From Hyphomicrobiales bacterium (GTDB lineage: Bacteria > Pseudomonadota > Alphaproteobacteria > Rhizobiales > Aestuariivirgaceae): a stretch of DNA of 33,603 nucleotides. The position numbers and the translations under genes are program-made. The stretch's first letter is position 1. The number at the start of each line of letters is the position of its first letter. Below are positions 1 through 7,877 of this stretch, piece by piece. The stretch is from positions 1-33,603 of the forward strand of contig JALXCV010000158.1 in assembly GCA_026990765.1 (NCBI GenBank), given 5' to 3'. The notes beneath the pieces were generated by a model. The model was not told the origin of the DNA, searched no databases, and was given only the letters and a program-made list of their open reading frames with translations.

Positions 1-1514
1 ATATTGCAGTCGGCAATCTCATTGATCACAATGTTGATGATGAAAGACTGGTTACTTTTCTTGATGATCCTGATGCCGATATCAGAGCTTTGGTGTTGAG
101 CTATATTGGCAATAAACACCGGGACAAGGTTGTGGAAATGCTGAGTGATCGCTCCCCGGTGGTCAAGCAGGCGGCTTTTCGGGTAATTGCCAGTTATCCC
201 GAAATTTTTGAAAAAGAAGGGTTTTCTGAAATTGTCAGGAATGCAATTGCCGGAGTGCCGCAAACAGCTGGCGATGCGGCAGTTGCATGGGCAGCTCTTA
301 TCGGAGAGCCAGCCGCCAAAAGCCTTGGCGCAGCATTACAGGATCCCAAACAGCCGCAGGATTTTCGCATTGGGCTTATTGAAGCCTTGAGCTTGCTGGG
401 TGATGCCGGTTTTGCATGGCTGGCTGAAGCTGCCGGAGACAAGAACCGGCAGATACGTTTGACCGCTCTTACAGCCATCGCCGAAATAGCCAAAGAGGGT
501 GACTGGCCCAACAAGGCCAGCGAAGCACTGTTTGCGGCACTTAATGGTGATCTGGTGGAAGAGGTTGAAGAAGAGCTGGGGGATGAAGAAGAATTAGAAG
601 CTGACGCTGAAGTTGAAGCACAAGCTGAAGCAGATGATGATGAACTGGCTGAAGCAGATCAGGATGAAAATGAGGGTGAAGCAGTCTCAACCCTTGATCA
701 ATTGCTCAAACATGGTGTGAACGACACATTGCCAGATAATGGTGATGAAGAAGAACCAGAACCGGTTGAACTGACCGAGGAAGACAAAAAGTTTCTTGAA
801 CTGTCTGAACAACGGGCAATGAAGAAGGGCAAGGTATCTCTGGAAGTCAAGGTTGCTCCACATCAGGATGTTAGACGGTTTGCAGCCACATTGCTGGGTG
901 ATTTTGGCCAGCCCGAAGTCCCCGGATTGCTGGCTGCTGCCATGAAAGAAGGTGATGATGAACTCAAACATTGCTGCCTTGAAAGCCTGTCGGTGATCGG
1001 AACAAATGGATATAGCCTTGGGCAAGACATATTTGAGGCCATTAAATCCGAAGCTCTTAGCGATGACCGAAATATGCGTATGCTTGCGGTTCGCTGTCTT
1101 GGGTTTATGCAGGGTAGTGAAGTTGAAGATACCATTGCCGGCTTATGCAATGATGATGATGTGCATGTAAGGCTGGAAGCTGTCCGTTCTATCGGAATGA
1201 AGCAGGGGCATGATGATATATTGCTTGATGCACTTAAAGACACATATCCAGGGGTTAGAACAAATGCTGGAAAAGCCCTGGCAAAACAGCAGCGTTGCAT
1301 GGATGAGCTGATTGCATTGACCCTGAAATATGATGGAATGCACAAGGATGAAATGGTTGAGCTGTTCAAGCAGTGGGATCGTCAGCAAGCGGCAGAAAAA
1401 TATTTGAATATAATAGAAAATGAGGATCAAAAACGCGTCTGGGTGGTGGCAATTCAGGCGCTGGGTGACCTTGTTGGCTCATTTTCTGAAGAAGAGATTC
1501 AGGCTGTTGCCTGA
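1..1514 (+). CDS. HEAT-repeat protein with acidic insert (5' partial)
   Basis: The reading frame is open from base 3, so the start lies upstream of the window. About 503 residues are visible. Repeated amphipathic helix pairs of HEAT/PBS-lyase type occur on both sides of a low-complexity acidic insert (roughly bases 550-790, rich in Glu, Asp and Ala); a clear unit is the DDPDADIRALVLSYIG stretch at the left edge and another lies near bases 1150-1260. HEAT proteins are usually scaffolds for protein-protein contacts or, in phycobilin and heme systems, chaperone-lyases; no catalytic motif is seen. The stop is followed after 32 bases by the cupredoxin gene on the same strand, so it is probably co-transcribed with it. 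The specific role is unknown. Confidence 0.8.
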   Translation, partial: IAVGNLIDHNVDDERLVTFLDDPDADIRALVLSYIGNKHRDKVVEMLSDRSPVVKQAAFRVIASYPEIFEKEGFSEIVRNAIAGVPQTAGDAAVAWAALIGEPAAKSLGAALQDPKQPQDFRIGLIEALSLLGDAGFAWLAEAAGDKNRQIRLTALTAIAEIAKEGDWPNKASEALFAALNGDLVEEVEEELGDEEELEADAEVEAQAEADDDELAEADQDENEGEAVSTLDQLLKHGVNDTLPDNGDEEEPEPVELTEEDKKFLELSEQRAMKKGKVSLEVKVAPHQDVRRFAATLLGDFGQPEVPGLLAAAMKEGDDELKHCCLESLSVIGTNGYSLGQDIFEAIKSEALSDDRNMRMLAVRCLGFMQGSEVEDTIAGLCNDDDVHVRLEAVRSIGMKQGHDDILLDALKDTYPGVRTNAGKALAKQQRCMDELIALTLKYDGMHKDEMVELFKQWDRQQAAEKYLNIIENEDQKRVWVVAIQALGDLVGSFSEEEIQAVA

Positions 1515-1546
1515 TTATAACCAAAGCAAACTTAAAGGTGCTTAAA

Positions 1547-2284
1547 ATGAAAAAACTGATGACAGGAATTATCTGTGCAGCTGCTATCGTTGGATATACC
1601 GGCTCTGCTGTTGCAGGAAAATACAAGGAAGTTGAAGTCAAGGATGGTGGATCAATTTCTGGTATGGTTAAAGCTGGCAAGGCTGAAGCCAAAACCAAGG
1701 ATTATACCATATCCAAGGATCCAAAAATCTGCGGTGAAGGCACCCGCAATGTGAAGCTGGTTGATATTGAAAATGGTGTCGTCAAGAATTCTGTTGTTTA
1801 TCTGTATAAGGTAAAACAGGGCAAGGCTTTTCCTGATGCTCTGAAAAAAGTCGAGATTAATCAGAAAAAATGTGAATTTGTCCCTGCTTTTTCAGTTATG
1901 GCCAATGGTGGCGAAATGACAGCTGTCAATTCAGATGCCACTTTGCACAATATTCACACTTATGAACTGATTGGACGGGCGCGCCGTACCATAATGAATG
2001 TGTCCCAGCCCAATACTGGTGACAAGGTGACGAAAAAGGTCAAGGCACGTAAAGGTGTTGGCATGAAAATCGAATGTGATGCACATGATTTCATGCACGC
2101 CTATATGTTCATTGCGCCAAATCCTTATTATGCGGTTGTGGATGACAAAGGTGCTTTCAAGATCGACAATATTCCTGCCGGGAAATACAAGGTTCGCTTG
2201 TGGCATGGCTTCCTTGGTGAAGTAAAAGCTGGCAAGGTTGAAGTAAAAGCTGGTGCTAATACCAAGCTTGATCTTTCATTCTGA
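1547..2284 (+). CDS. Exported cupredoxin-like protein with carboxypeptidase-regulatory-like C-terminal domain
   Basis: The protein has 245 residues from the ATG at 1547, preceded by an AAAGGTG ribosome site; an upstream in-frame TTG would add three residues and is less likely. Residues 1-23 form a Sec signal peptide ending in SAVA before Gly-Lys, so the product should be periplasmic. Candidate type-1 copper ligands are His134 or His137 in LHNIHTY and Cys177, His180 and Met183/Met187 in the C-x2-H-x2-M segment. The last about 50 residues (FKIDNIPAGKYKVRLWH onward) resemble a carboxypeptidase-regulatory-like beta domain. Such proteins are proposed electron carriers or copper donors. The gene sits between the HEAT gene and the small membrane-peptide gene. 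Copper binding is inferred from the motif alone. Confidence 0.75.
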   Translation: MKKLMTGIICAAAIVGYTGSAVAGKYKEVEVKDGGSISGMVKAGKAEAKTKDYTISKDPKICGEGTRNVKLVDIENGVVKNSVVYLYKVKQGKAFPDALKKVEINQKKCEFVPAFSVMANGGEMTAVNSDATLHNIHTYELIGRARRTIMNVSQPNTGDKVTKKVKARKGVGMKIECDAHDFMHAYMFIAPNPYYAVVDDKGAFKIDNIPAGKYKVRLWHGFLGEVKAGKVEVKAGANTKLDLSF

Positions 2285-2299
2285 TTAACTGAACAAGCT

Positions 2300-2337
2300 T
2301 GTGGCTCTCTTGACGCTATATCGGCAGGGGGGCCACA
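2300..2337 (+). other. Intergenic RNA hairpin after the cupredoxin gene
   Basis: The arms TGTGGCTCTC (2300-2309) and GGGGGCCACA (2328-2337) can form a 10-bp stem, with two G-U pairs, around an 18-nt loop. No T-run follows, so it is not a standard terminator. It could stabilise the 3' end of an abundant cupredoxin transcript or partially attenuate the downstream genes. The function is inferred. Confidence 0.4.
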
Positions 2338-2413
2338 TTCGTTATATGGTCTGGATATATCACTGACAGGATGTTTGAGTAAAACAGGCTTTTCAAACTG
2401 GGAGTTACCGGCA

Positions 2414-2524
2414 ATGTCTCAAAAACGCAAACTCAATGCTTTTCACGTATTTGTCCTGGCTGGTGCTGCGGTTAATGTGGCGGTTGTTACGCTGATCTTT
2501 GGATACTGGGTTTTATACGGATGA
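2414..2524 (+). CDS. 36-residue single-pass membrane peptide
   Basis: An ATG at 2414 is preceded by GGAG nine bases upstream. The frame runs 36 codons to a TGA whose bases overlap the ATG of the next gene (ATGA). The peptide has a basic start (MSQKRK) and then one hydrophobic segment from about residue 10 to 34, rich in Val, Ala and Leu and ending WVLYG. The ribosome site, the overlap with the next gene and the membrane segment together support a real gene. It may be a small subunit or anchor of a respiratory or maturation complex encoded by this operon. I do not recognise the family. Confidence 0.6.
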   Translation: MSQKRKLNAFHVFVLAGAAVNVAVVTLIFGYWVLYG

Positions 2525-3405
2525 AATGGGTTGCAGCATTTCTGGCTGCCGGATTGATTGGCATGTCCGGCAACACTGATGATATGGTGTTTGTAAAGGG
2601 CGGGCCGGCTGAGCTTGGTGCGCCCGACAGGAATTCACTTAATGGCCCGGCAATCTATCAGATAGACAGTTTTTATATTGACCGGCATGAAGTGACCAAT
2701 GCGGAATATAAAGAATTTGTAAAAGCCACCGGCCATGAGCCATCGGCATTTGCTGATGATGGTGATTTCAACCGGGACAACCAGCCGGTTACAGGTGTTA
2801 CCTGGGATGATGCCAACAGCTATTGCAAATGGGCGGGCAAACGGCTTCCCGGTGAAGCTGAATGGGAAAAGGCAGCGCGCAGTGGCGATGGCCGACTATA
2901 TCCATGGGGCAACAGGTTCAATGCTGGTTTTGCATATCTTTCAGGCGAAGCTCCGATTGAACTGGCAGACTACCCGCCAGAAGATGTAACGCCAGATGGA
3001 ATTACAGGAATGGCAGGTGGTGTGTCTGAATGGGTCAGGGATGTACAGATTGCCTCTGGCGGTGTTTGCGGGCGCGGCATGTCTTACCAGCCAGGATATG
3101 TCAGCAATGACCGGTCAGTATTTGAAACCCTGCTCAAAGGCGGCGGTAATCTGACAACATTTGCTCCAGCCTGTACGGTTGGCGAGCAGAAAATATCACC
3201 GCAGGTGGTGGCCAAAAACCAGCAATTGTCGCGGCAACTGGCTATGATCGGCCGGAAGGACTGGGGCATGCAGAAATGTGCGCATATAAAGGGCAACAGT
3301 TTTAACGGTCTTGAGCATATGACAAAACTGACAAACCGCATGTGGGATTATACAGACAGCTATGCCGAATTTGTCGGTTTTCGCTGTGCAAAATCAGCCA
3401 ATTGA
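2521..3405 (+). CDS. FGE/SUMF1-like (formylglycine-generating enzyme family) protein, probably exported
   Basis: The protein has 294 residues. A hydrophobic start (MKWVAAFLAAGLIGMSG) suggests export or anchoring. The FGE-sulfatase fold is recognisable from VKGGPAELGAPD, the FYIDRHEVTNAEYKEFVKATG block, PVTGVTWDDANSYCKWAGKR, LPGEAEWEKAAR, YPWGN, the SEWVRD block and the terminal VGFRCAK. Between about residues 175 and 275 the usual RGGS core is replaced by a longer, Cys-containing stretch, so formylglycine synthesis cannot be assumed. NirV of denitrifiers belongs to the same superfamily. The start codon overlaps the stop of the membrane-peptide gene. No sulfatase gene is nearby, so a role in assembling a periplasmic metalloprotein is an inference. 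Confidence 0.75.
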   Translation: MKWVAAFLAAGLIGMSGNTDDMVFVKGGPAELGAPDRNSLNGPAIYQIDSFYIDRHEVTNAEYKEFVKATGHEPSAFADDGDFNRDNQPVTGVTWDDANSYCKWAGKRLPGEAEWEKAARSGDGRLYPWGNRFNAGFAYLSGEAPIELADYPPEDVTPDGITGMAGGVSEWVRDVQIASGGVCGRGMSYQPGYVSNDRSVFETLLKGGGNLTTFAPACTVGEQKISPQVVAKNQQLSRQLAMIGRKDWGMQKCAHIKGNSFNGLEHMTKLTNRMWDYTDSYAEFVGFRCAKSAN

Positions 3406-3407
3406 AG

Positions 3408-5078
3408 ATGAGTGAAGCCATGTCAACAACGATGATAAAGGAGGTTGCACCTGCAAGGGCAACTGAAAATACAGCACCGGTTTCATTCAAACGAATTCTG
3501 GTGGCGCTTGACCAGTCAGATTTTGCAAATCATGCGGTGGTTGAAGCTGCAAGGCTGACGAAACCAGTTGCAGGCACCATTACCGGTATTCATGTCTATG
3601 CTGCCAAATTGCATGACCGCCGGTTCAAACAGATGGAAGGTGGATTGCCGGAGCGGTATCGCTATGAAACCGAGATGGAACATCAGCGCGATGTGCATGA
3701 AGACCTGATTGGCAAGGGGTTGGGGATCATTTCTGATTCATATCACGATAATGCGCAACTGACCTGTAAAGCCAATGGCGTTGATTTCAAACGTCTCAGC
3801 CCGGAAGGCAAGAATTACAGTGCCCTGATCAAGGCAGCTGCCAGTGGCGAGTTTGATGTGCTGGCGCTTGGTTCGCGTGGAATTGGGGCGGTGGCTGGCA
3901 GTGTTATCGGTTCAGTTTGCGAACGGGTTGTGCGGCGCACACCGATTGATACTCTGGTTATCAAGGATCGAGAGCTGGATTTAGCCAGTGGCCCGATTGT
4001 GGTTGCCATGGATGGCTCGCCGCAATCATTCGGGGTTTTGAAAACCGGACTGCAACTGGCGCGCCAGACTGGTGCGGCACTGCATATTGTAGCGGCCTAT
4101 GATCCTTATTATCACTATGTGGCATTTAACAAGATTGCCGGGGTGTTGTCAGATGAGGCCGGCAAAGTGTTTCGCTTCAAGCAGCAGGAAGAATTGCATG
4201 AAGAATTGATTGATGACGGAATTGCCAAAATCTATCAGTCGCATCTGGCAATTGCCGAAACTGTGGCCAAAGATGAGGGGATTGACGTCACCTGTGAACT
4301 GGTGGCTGGCAAGCCGTTTCAGGCAATCCGCAAATATGTTGAAAAGGTTGGCACCAGCCTGTTGATGACGGGCAAGACCGGTGTGCATGCCGATGAAGGG
4401 CTGGATATTGGCAGTAATACTGAAAATCTGCTACGGGCGGTCAAATGCCATTTCTGGGTCGGGGTGGCTGAATATCACCCGCCGCTTGATGTGATTGCCC
4501 AGGAAACAATAATGTGGTCTGAAGAGGCCGAAGCAATGATTGGCCGGGCGCCGGACTTTGTTCGCTCCATGGCCCGCACAGCTATTATCCGACAGGCACA
4601 TGGCGAAGGGCATACATTTATCACCTCAGGCTTTGTGGAGCAGGTGATGAAGAAAATGATGCCAGGTGGTGATGGGGGCGATGTGCCCGGCCACAGTGAC
4701 GGTTTCGAACAGCTTGAATGGAGTGATGCGGCAAGTGCGGTGCTGGCTCGCATTGATGATGAGGCCATGCGGGAAAATATCCGGCTTCGGGCTGAAAAGG
4801 CTGCACGGCGCGATGCTGCCGGTGAGGTTCTGGTGGATCATGTAGAACCATTTGCGCCTCAAGAGGAAATTGAGGCAGAAAAACCGCTGCAATGGGCAGC
4901 GTCTTATCTGGCCAGGTTGCAGCGGGTGCCAGAACCATTTCGCGACAAGGCGCGCCAGACTATTGAGAATTATGTGCGGCGGAGCGGGGCTGTAAAAGTT
5001 GATGGTGATGTTGCTGAAGGTGGATTTGCTGAAGCCAGAAAAGCCATGTGCCCTGAACCGGATGCAACATCGCGATGA
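3408..5078 (+). CDS. Tandem universal-stress protein with three C-terminal PCP_red-like modules
   Basis: The protein has 556 residues from the ATG at 3408, two bases after the previous stop; an ATG at 3420 is also possible. Two UspA-type alpha/beta domains are seen at about 27-182 (KRILVALDQSDFANHAV ... LALGSRGIGAVAGSVIGSVCERVV) and 190-350 (IVVAMDGSPQSFGVLKTGL ... LLMTGKTGV). After residue 360 come three copies of a Trp-x-x-Ala-rich helical module starting near Trp370, Trp438 and Trp496; the first (WSEEAEAMIGRAPDFVR) matches the PCP_red domain found in light-independent protochlorophyllide reductase subunits. The next protein carries a fourth copy. The role is unknown; the arrangement suggests the Usp part and the radical SAM enzyme share a partner or cofactor. 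The stop overlaps the next start by 4 nt. Confidence 0.8.
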   Translation: MSEAMSTTMIKEVAPARATENTAPVSFKRILVALDQSDFANHAVVEAARLTKPVAGTITGIHVYAAKLHDRRFKQMEGGLPERYRYETEMEHQRDVHEDLIGKGLGIISDSYHDNAQLTCKANGVDFKRLSPEGKNYSALIKAAASGEFDVLALGSRGIGAVAGSVIGSVCERVVRRTPIDTLVIKDRELDLASGPIVVAMDGSPQSFGVLKTGLQLARQTGAALHIVAAYDPYYHYVAFNKIAGVLSDEAGKVFRFKQQEELHEELIDDGIAKIYQSHLAIAETVAKDEGIDVTCELVAGKPFQAIRKYVEKVGTSLLMTGKTGVHADEGLDIGSNTENLLRAVKCHFWVGVAEYHPPLDVIAQETIMWSEEAEAMIGRAPDFVRSMARTAIIRQAHGEGHTFITSGFVEQVMKKMMPGGDGGDVPGHSDGFEQLEWSDAASAVLARIDDEAMRENIRLRAEKAARRDAAGEVLVDHVEPFAPQEEIEAEKPLQWAASYLARLQRVPEPFRDKARQTIENYVRRSGAVKVDGDVAEGGFAEARKAMCPEPDATSR

Positions 5079-6352
5079 GTGTTGTCACCGACGATAAACC
5101 ATTTCTGGTAGCACTTAATCTTACCAAACGCTGCAATCTTGCATGTGAGCATTGCTATCTTGATGCTGACACCATGAAAAATGGTTCTCCTGATGAACTT
5201 TCAACTGCCGAGTTGAAGGTGGTTATTGATGATATTGCCGATTTAAGCCCTGACAGCATGATCGTACTGACCGGTGGTGAGCCGTTAATGCGGCCAGATA
5301 TTGAAGAACTGGCAGCTCATGCAACCATGCGCGGTCTGATGGCGGTTGTTGGTTCCAATGGTATCAGCCTGACGGCAAAACGGGCCAGAAGCCTGAAAGA
5401 AGCAGGCGTTGCCGGTATCGGTCTCAGTCTGGATTCTCTAAACCCTGAACTGCATGATAATTTTCGCGGCAAAAAGGGTGCATGGCTCAAGACCATGAAG
5501 GCGATTGACATATGCCGTGAGGAAGGTTTGACCTTTCAATTGCATTTTTCTGTGACCGATCATACTGCCCATGAAATTGATGACATGATCGACTTTGCCA
5601 GGGCAGCTGGAGCGCTGGTGCTGAATGTGTTTTTCCTTGTGTGTACGGGCAGGGGTGAGAAATACACCGATATTTCAATTGAAAATTATGACCGGGTGCT
5701 GGAACGTGTGGTTGAGGCGGCACATGATGAAGACCAGCTTATGGTCCGGGCCAAATGTGCACCGCATTTCAAGCGTCTGGCAATGCAGAAAGACCCGGAC
5801 TGGCCAATCACCATGGCCCATGGTTATGAGGCGGGCGGCTGCATAGCCGGGACCCGTTATGCCAGAATAACGCCAGATGGTGAGGTAACACCTTGCCCCT
5901 ATATTGAGACTTCTGGTGGTTCGGTGCGCCAGCAAGGTTTTAGCAAAATCTGGCAGGAAGCAGAAATTTTCAAATCATTGCGCAACCTGCAACTGGAAGG
6001 CAGGTGCGGGGCTTGTGAATATCAAAAACTGTGTGGTGGTTGCCGGGCGCGACCTCTGGCGGTATCAGGCAATTTGATGGCTGAAGATTTTCTTTGTTCA
6101 TACCAGCCCCAGGGTGGCGCAATTGTGGAAACTCTGGTGCCTGCTGGCAAAACCATGCAATGGAGTGCTGAAGCAGAAAAGCGGATTGCAAGGGTTCCGG
6201 GCTTTGTCCGGCGCATGGTGAAAAAGCGGGTTGAGGCTGATGTGCGCGCCAGGGGGCGAAATGTGGTGAGCGCAGATGATATTTCCAGGCTTGCCAGTGA
6301 GCGGTTCAAAAACGGCATGCCGCCGGGGATGAAAAGGCCGGTGCCAAGATGA
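5075..6352 (+). CDS. AhbD/NirJ-like SPASM radical SAM enzyme with C-terminal PCP_red module
   Basis: The protein has 425 residues. The radical SAM cluster motif C-x3-C-x2-C is at Cys20, Cys24 and Cys27 (RCNLACEHCYLD), followed by the TGGEPLMRPD glycine-rich SAM-binding motif. The SPASM region has the sequence style of the heme-biosynthesis radical SAM enzymes AhbC, AhbD and NirJ: a cysteine in GGCIAGTRYARITPDGEVTPCPY and then CGACEYQKLCGGCRAR. An added C-terminal module from Trp363 (WSAEAEKRIARVPGFVRRMV) is PCP_red-like. The family decarboxylates or modifies heme or heme-d1 precursors, or modifies peptides. The 4-nt overlaps with the Usp gene before and the HemY-like gene after support a tetrapyrrole role. 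The exact substrate cannot be told from the sequence. Confidence 0.85.
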   Translation: MSVVTDDKPFLVALNLTKRCNLACEHCYLDADTMKNGSPDELSTAELKVVIDDIADLSPDSMIVLTGGEPLMRPDIEELAAHATMRGLMAVVGSNGISLTAKRARSLKEAGVAGIGLSLDSLNPELHDNFRGKKGAWLKTMKAIDICREEGLTFQLHFSVTDHTAHEIDDMIDFARAAGALVLNVFFLVCTGRGEKYTDISIENYDRVLERVVEAAHDEDQLMVRAKCAPHFKRLAMQKDPDWPITMAHGYEAGGCIAGTRYARITPDGEVTPCPYIETSGGSVRQQGFSKIWQEAEIFKSLRNLQLEGRCGACEYQKLCGGCRARPLAVSGNLMAEDFLCSYQPQGGAIVETLVPAGKTMQWSAEAEKRIARVPGFVRRMVKKRVEADVRARGRNVVSADDISRLASERFKNGMPPGMKRPVPR

Positions 6353-7743
6353 TGTATGACGTTGCGATAATCGGTGGCGGGATTTCCGGGCTTGCAACTG
6401 CTTATGATCTGAAACGATCCGGCCACAAGGTGATTTTGCTGGAACGCCAGCAAAATGTTGGAGGCAATGCAATCTCTGAGCAGATTGACGGGTTCTTGAT
6501 GGAGCACGGGCCAACAACACTTAATGCACTGGTTCCGCAGGCGGTTGAGCTTACCGGAGAACTTGGCCTGTCCGGCCAGAAGCTTGATCTGGGTGATGGG
6601 GTTAAAAAGCGTTATCTGCGTGAAGGCAATGAGTTGCATGCAGTTTCAATCCATCCGGCAGGGTTTTTGACCTCGCCTTATCTGTCAGTAAAGGGCAGGC
6701 TGGCTGTTTTGAGCGAAATTTTGCGCCCGGCCCGCCGCAATGGTGCAGAAGAAACGGTATACCAGTTTGCCGCCCGCCGCTTTGGGGTTGAATTTGCCGA
6801 GCGGGTGATGGATCCGCTGGCTGCTGGAATGTTTGCCGGGGATGCAAGGCAATTATCTGTAGAGGCGGTATTTCCCAAACTGGTGGAGATGGAACATCGC
6901 TTTGGTTCGATATCGCGCGGGGTAATCAGGGCCAGACGCGGCAGTGAACCGGCAAAAAGACTGTTTTCCTTCAAGAACGGGGTGGCGACCTTGCCACTTG
7001 CGCTGGCACGTTTGCTGAAAGATGAAATTCACACCGGTGTTGCCGTCAACAGATTGCAGCGACTGCAAAACGGGTTTGAACTGGAAACCGCACGCCATGG
7101 CAATATTTCCTGCAAGTCAGCAGTGCTGGCTGTGCAGCCGCATGTGGCAGCCGGGTTGCTGGAAAAGCTTGATATATCAGGGGCAGGGGCGGCTGCTGCG
7201 ATTTCGGCTCCACCGCTCAGCGTGGTATTCACGACCTATAAACGCCAACAGATTGCTCACCCTCTGGATTCTCTGGGATTTTTGAGTGTTGCAGGCAAGG
7301 GCGGCATTATAACCGGTGCCCAGTTCAGTTCTACCATGTTTGGCGGGCGGGCACCGCAAGGTTATGTATCAGTTTCATCCTATGTGGGCGGGGTGCGCAA
7401 CCGTGATGCTGCGATGACTGACCGGGCCGAGCTACAGGACCAGGTGCACCGCGAACTGGCGCAATATCTGCAAATCAGCGGCGAACCGCAAATGTCGCGT
7501 TGCCGGCAATGGCCGACAAGTCTGCCGCAATATGTTATCGGGCATGCCGACAAGGTAGCGCAACTGACCAGCGTCAGTCAGCGCCAGCCTGGGCTTTATA
7601 TAACCGGCAATTATCTGTCGGGTGTATCAATGGCAAATTGCATCGGGCAGGCACGGGCAACAGCAAAAAGCGTCAATAATTACTTGCGATTTACCAAATG
7701 TTCTGAACTGGTGCAAGGCAGGTTTGAGCAAAATACTGGCTGA
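6349..7743 (+). CDS. hemY: HemY/CgoX-like FAD-dependent (copro)protoporphyrinogen oxidase
   Basis: The protein has 464 residues. The N-terminal dinucleotide-binding motif GGGISGLATAYDLKRSG followed by VILLERQQNVGG binds FAD. The YQFAARRFGVEFAERVMDPLAAGMFAGDARQLSV stretch and the C-terminal GLYITGNYLSGVSMANCIGQA are typical of oxygen-dependent protoporphyrinogen oxidase (HemY), which oxidises protoporphyrinogen IX, or coproporphyrinogen III in the CgoX branch. The start overlaps the radical SAM stop (ATGA). It is the last gene of the operon, and no clear terminator follows. Because it is linked to an AhbD/NirJ-like enzyme, it may serve a specialised heme rather than housekeeping heme. The symbol is a family assignment. 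Confidence 0.8.
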   Translation: MMYDVAIIGGGISGLATAYDLKRSGHKVILLERQQNVGGNAISEQIDGFLMEHGPTTLNALVPQAVELTGELGLSGQKLDLGDGVKKRYLREGNELHAVSIHPAGFLTSPYLSVKGRLAVLSEILRPARRNGAEETVYQFAARRFGVEFAERVMDPLAAGMFAGDARQLSVEAVFPKLVEMEHRFGSISRGVIRARRGSEPAKRLFSFKNGVATLPLALARLLKDEIHTGVAVNRLQRLQNGFELETARHGNISCKSAVLAVQPHVAAGLLEKLDISGAGAAAAISAPPLSVVFTTYKRQQIAHPLDSLGFLSVAGKGGIITGAQFSSTMFGGRAPQGYVSVSSYVGGVRNRDAAMTDRAELQDQVHRELAQYLQISGEPQMSRCRQWPTSLPQYVIGHADKVAQLTSVSQRQPGLYITGNYLSGVSMANCIGQARATAKSVNNYLRFTKCSELVQGRFEQNTG

Positions 7744-7877
7744 ATGAGCAAGCTGCAATCTGGAATTATATCAACGGTTTGTGTGCAAAGTTTCAGGAAC
7801 TGCTTGAAGACTGGCAAGATGCTGCATGATTTTGATCAACCTGCATAATGTCATGAAGTTGAAACTGTCGCTCCAGA

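Noticed and set aside
863-1430. Long antisense frames inside the HEAT-repeat gene
   Set aside because: They are shadows of the coding strand, with no ribosome sites and no recognisable domains.
7826-7839. FNR-like sequence ATGAT-TTTG-ATCAA
   Set aside because: It lies between two convergent gene ends with no start codon downstream, so it is probably chance.
7744-7848. 34-codon ORF directly after the HemY-like gene
   Set aside because: No ribosome site and no recognisable features.
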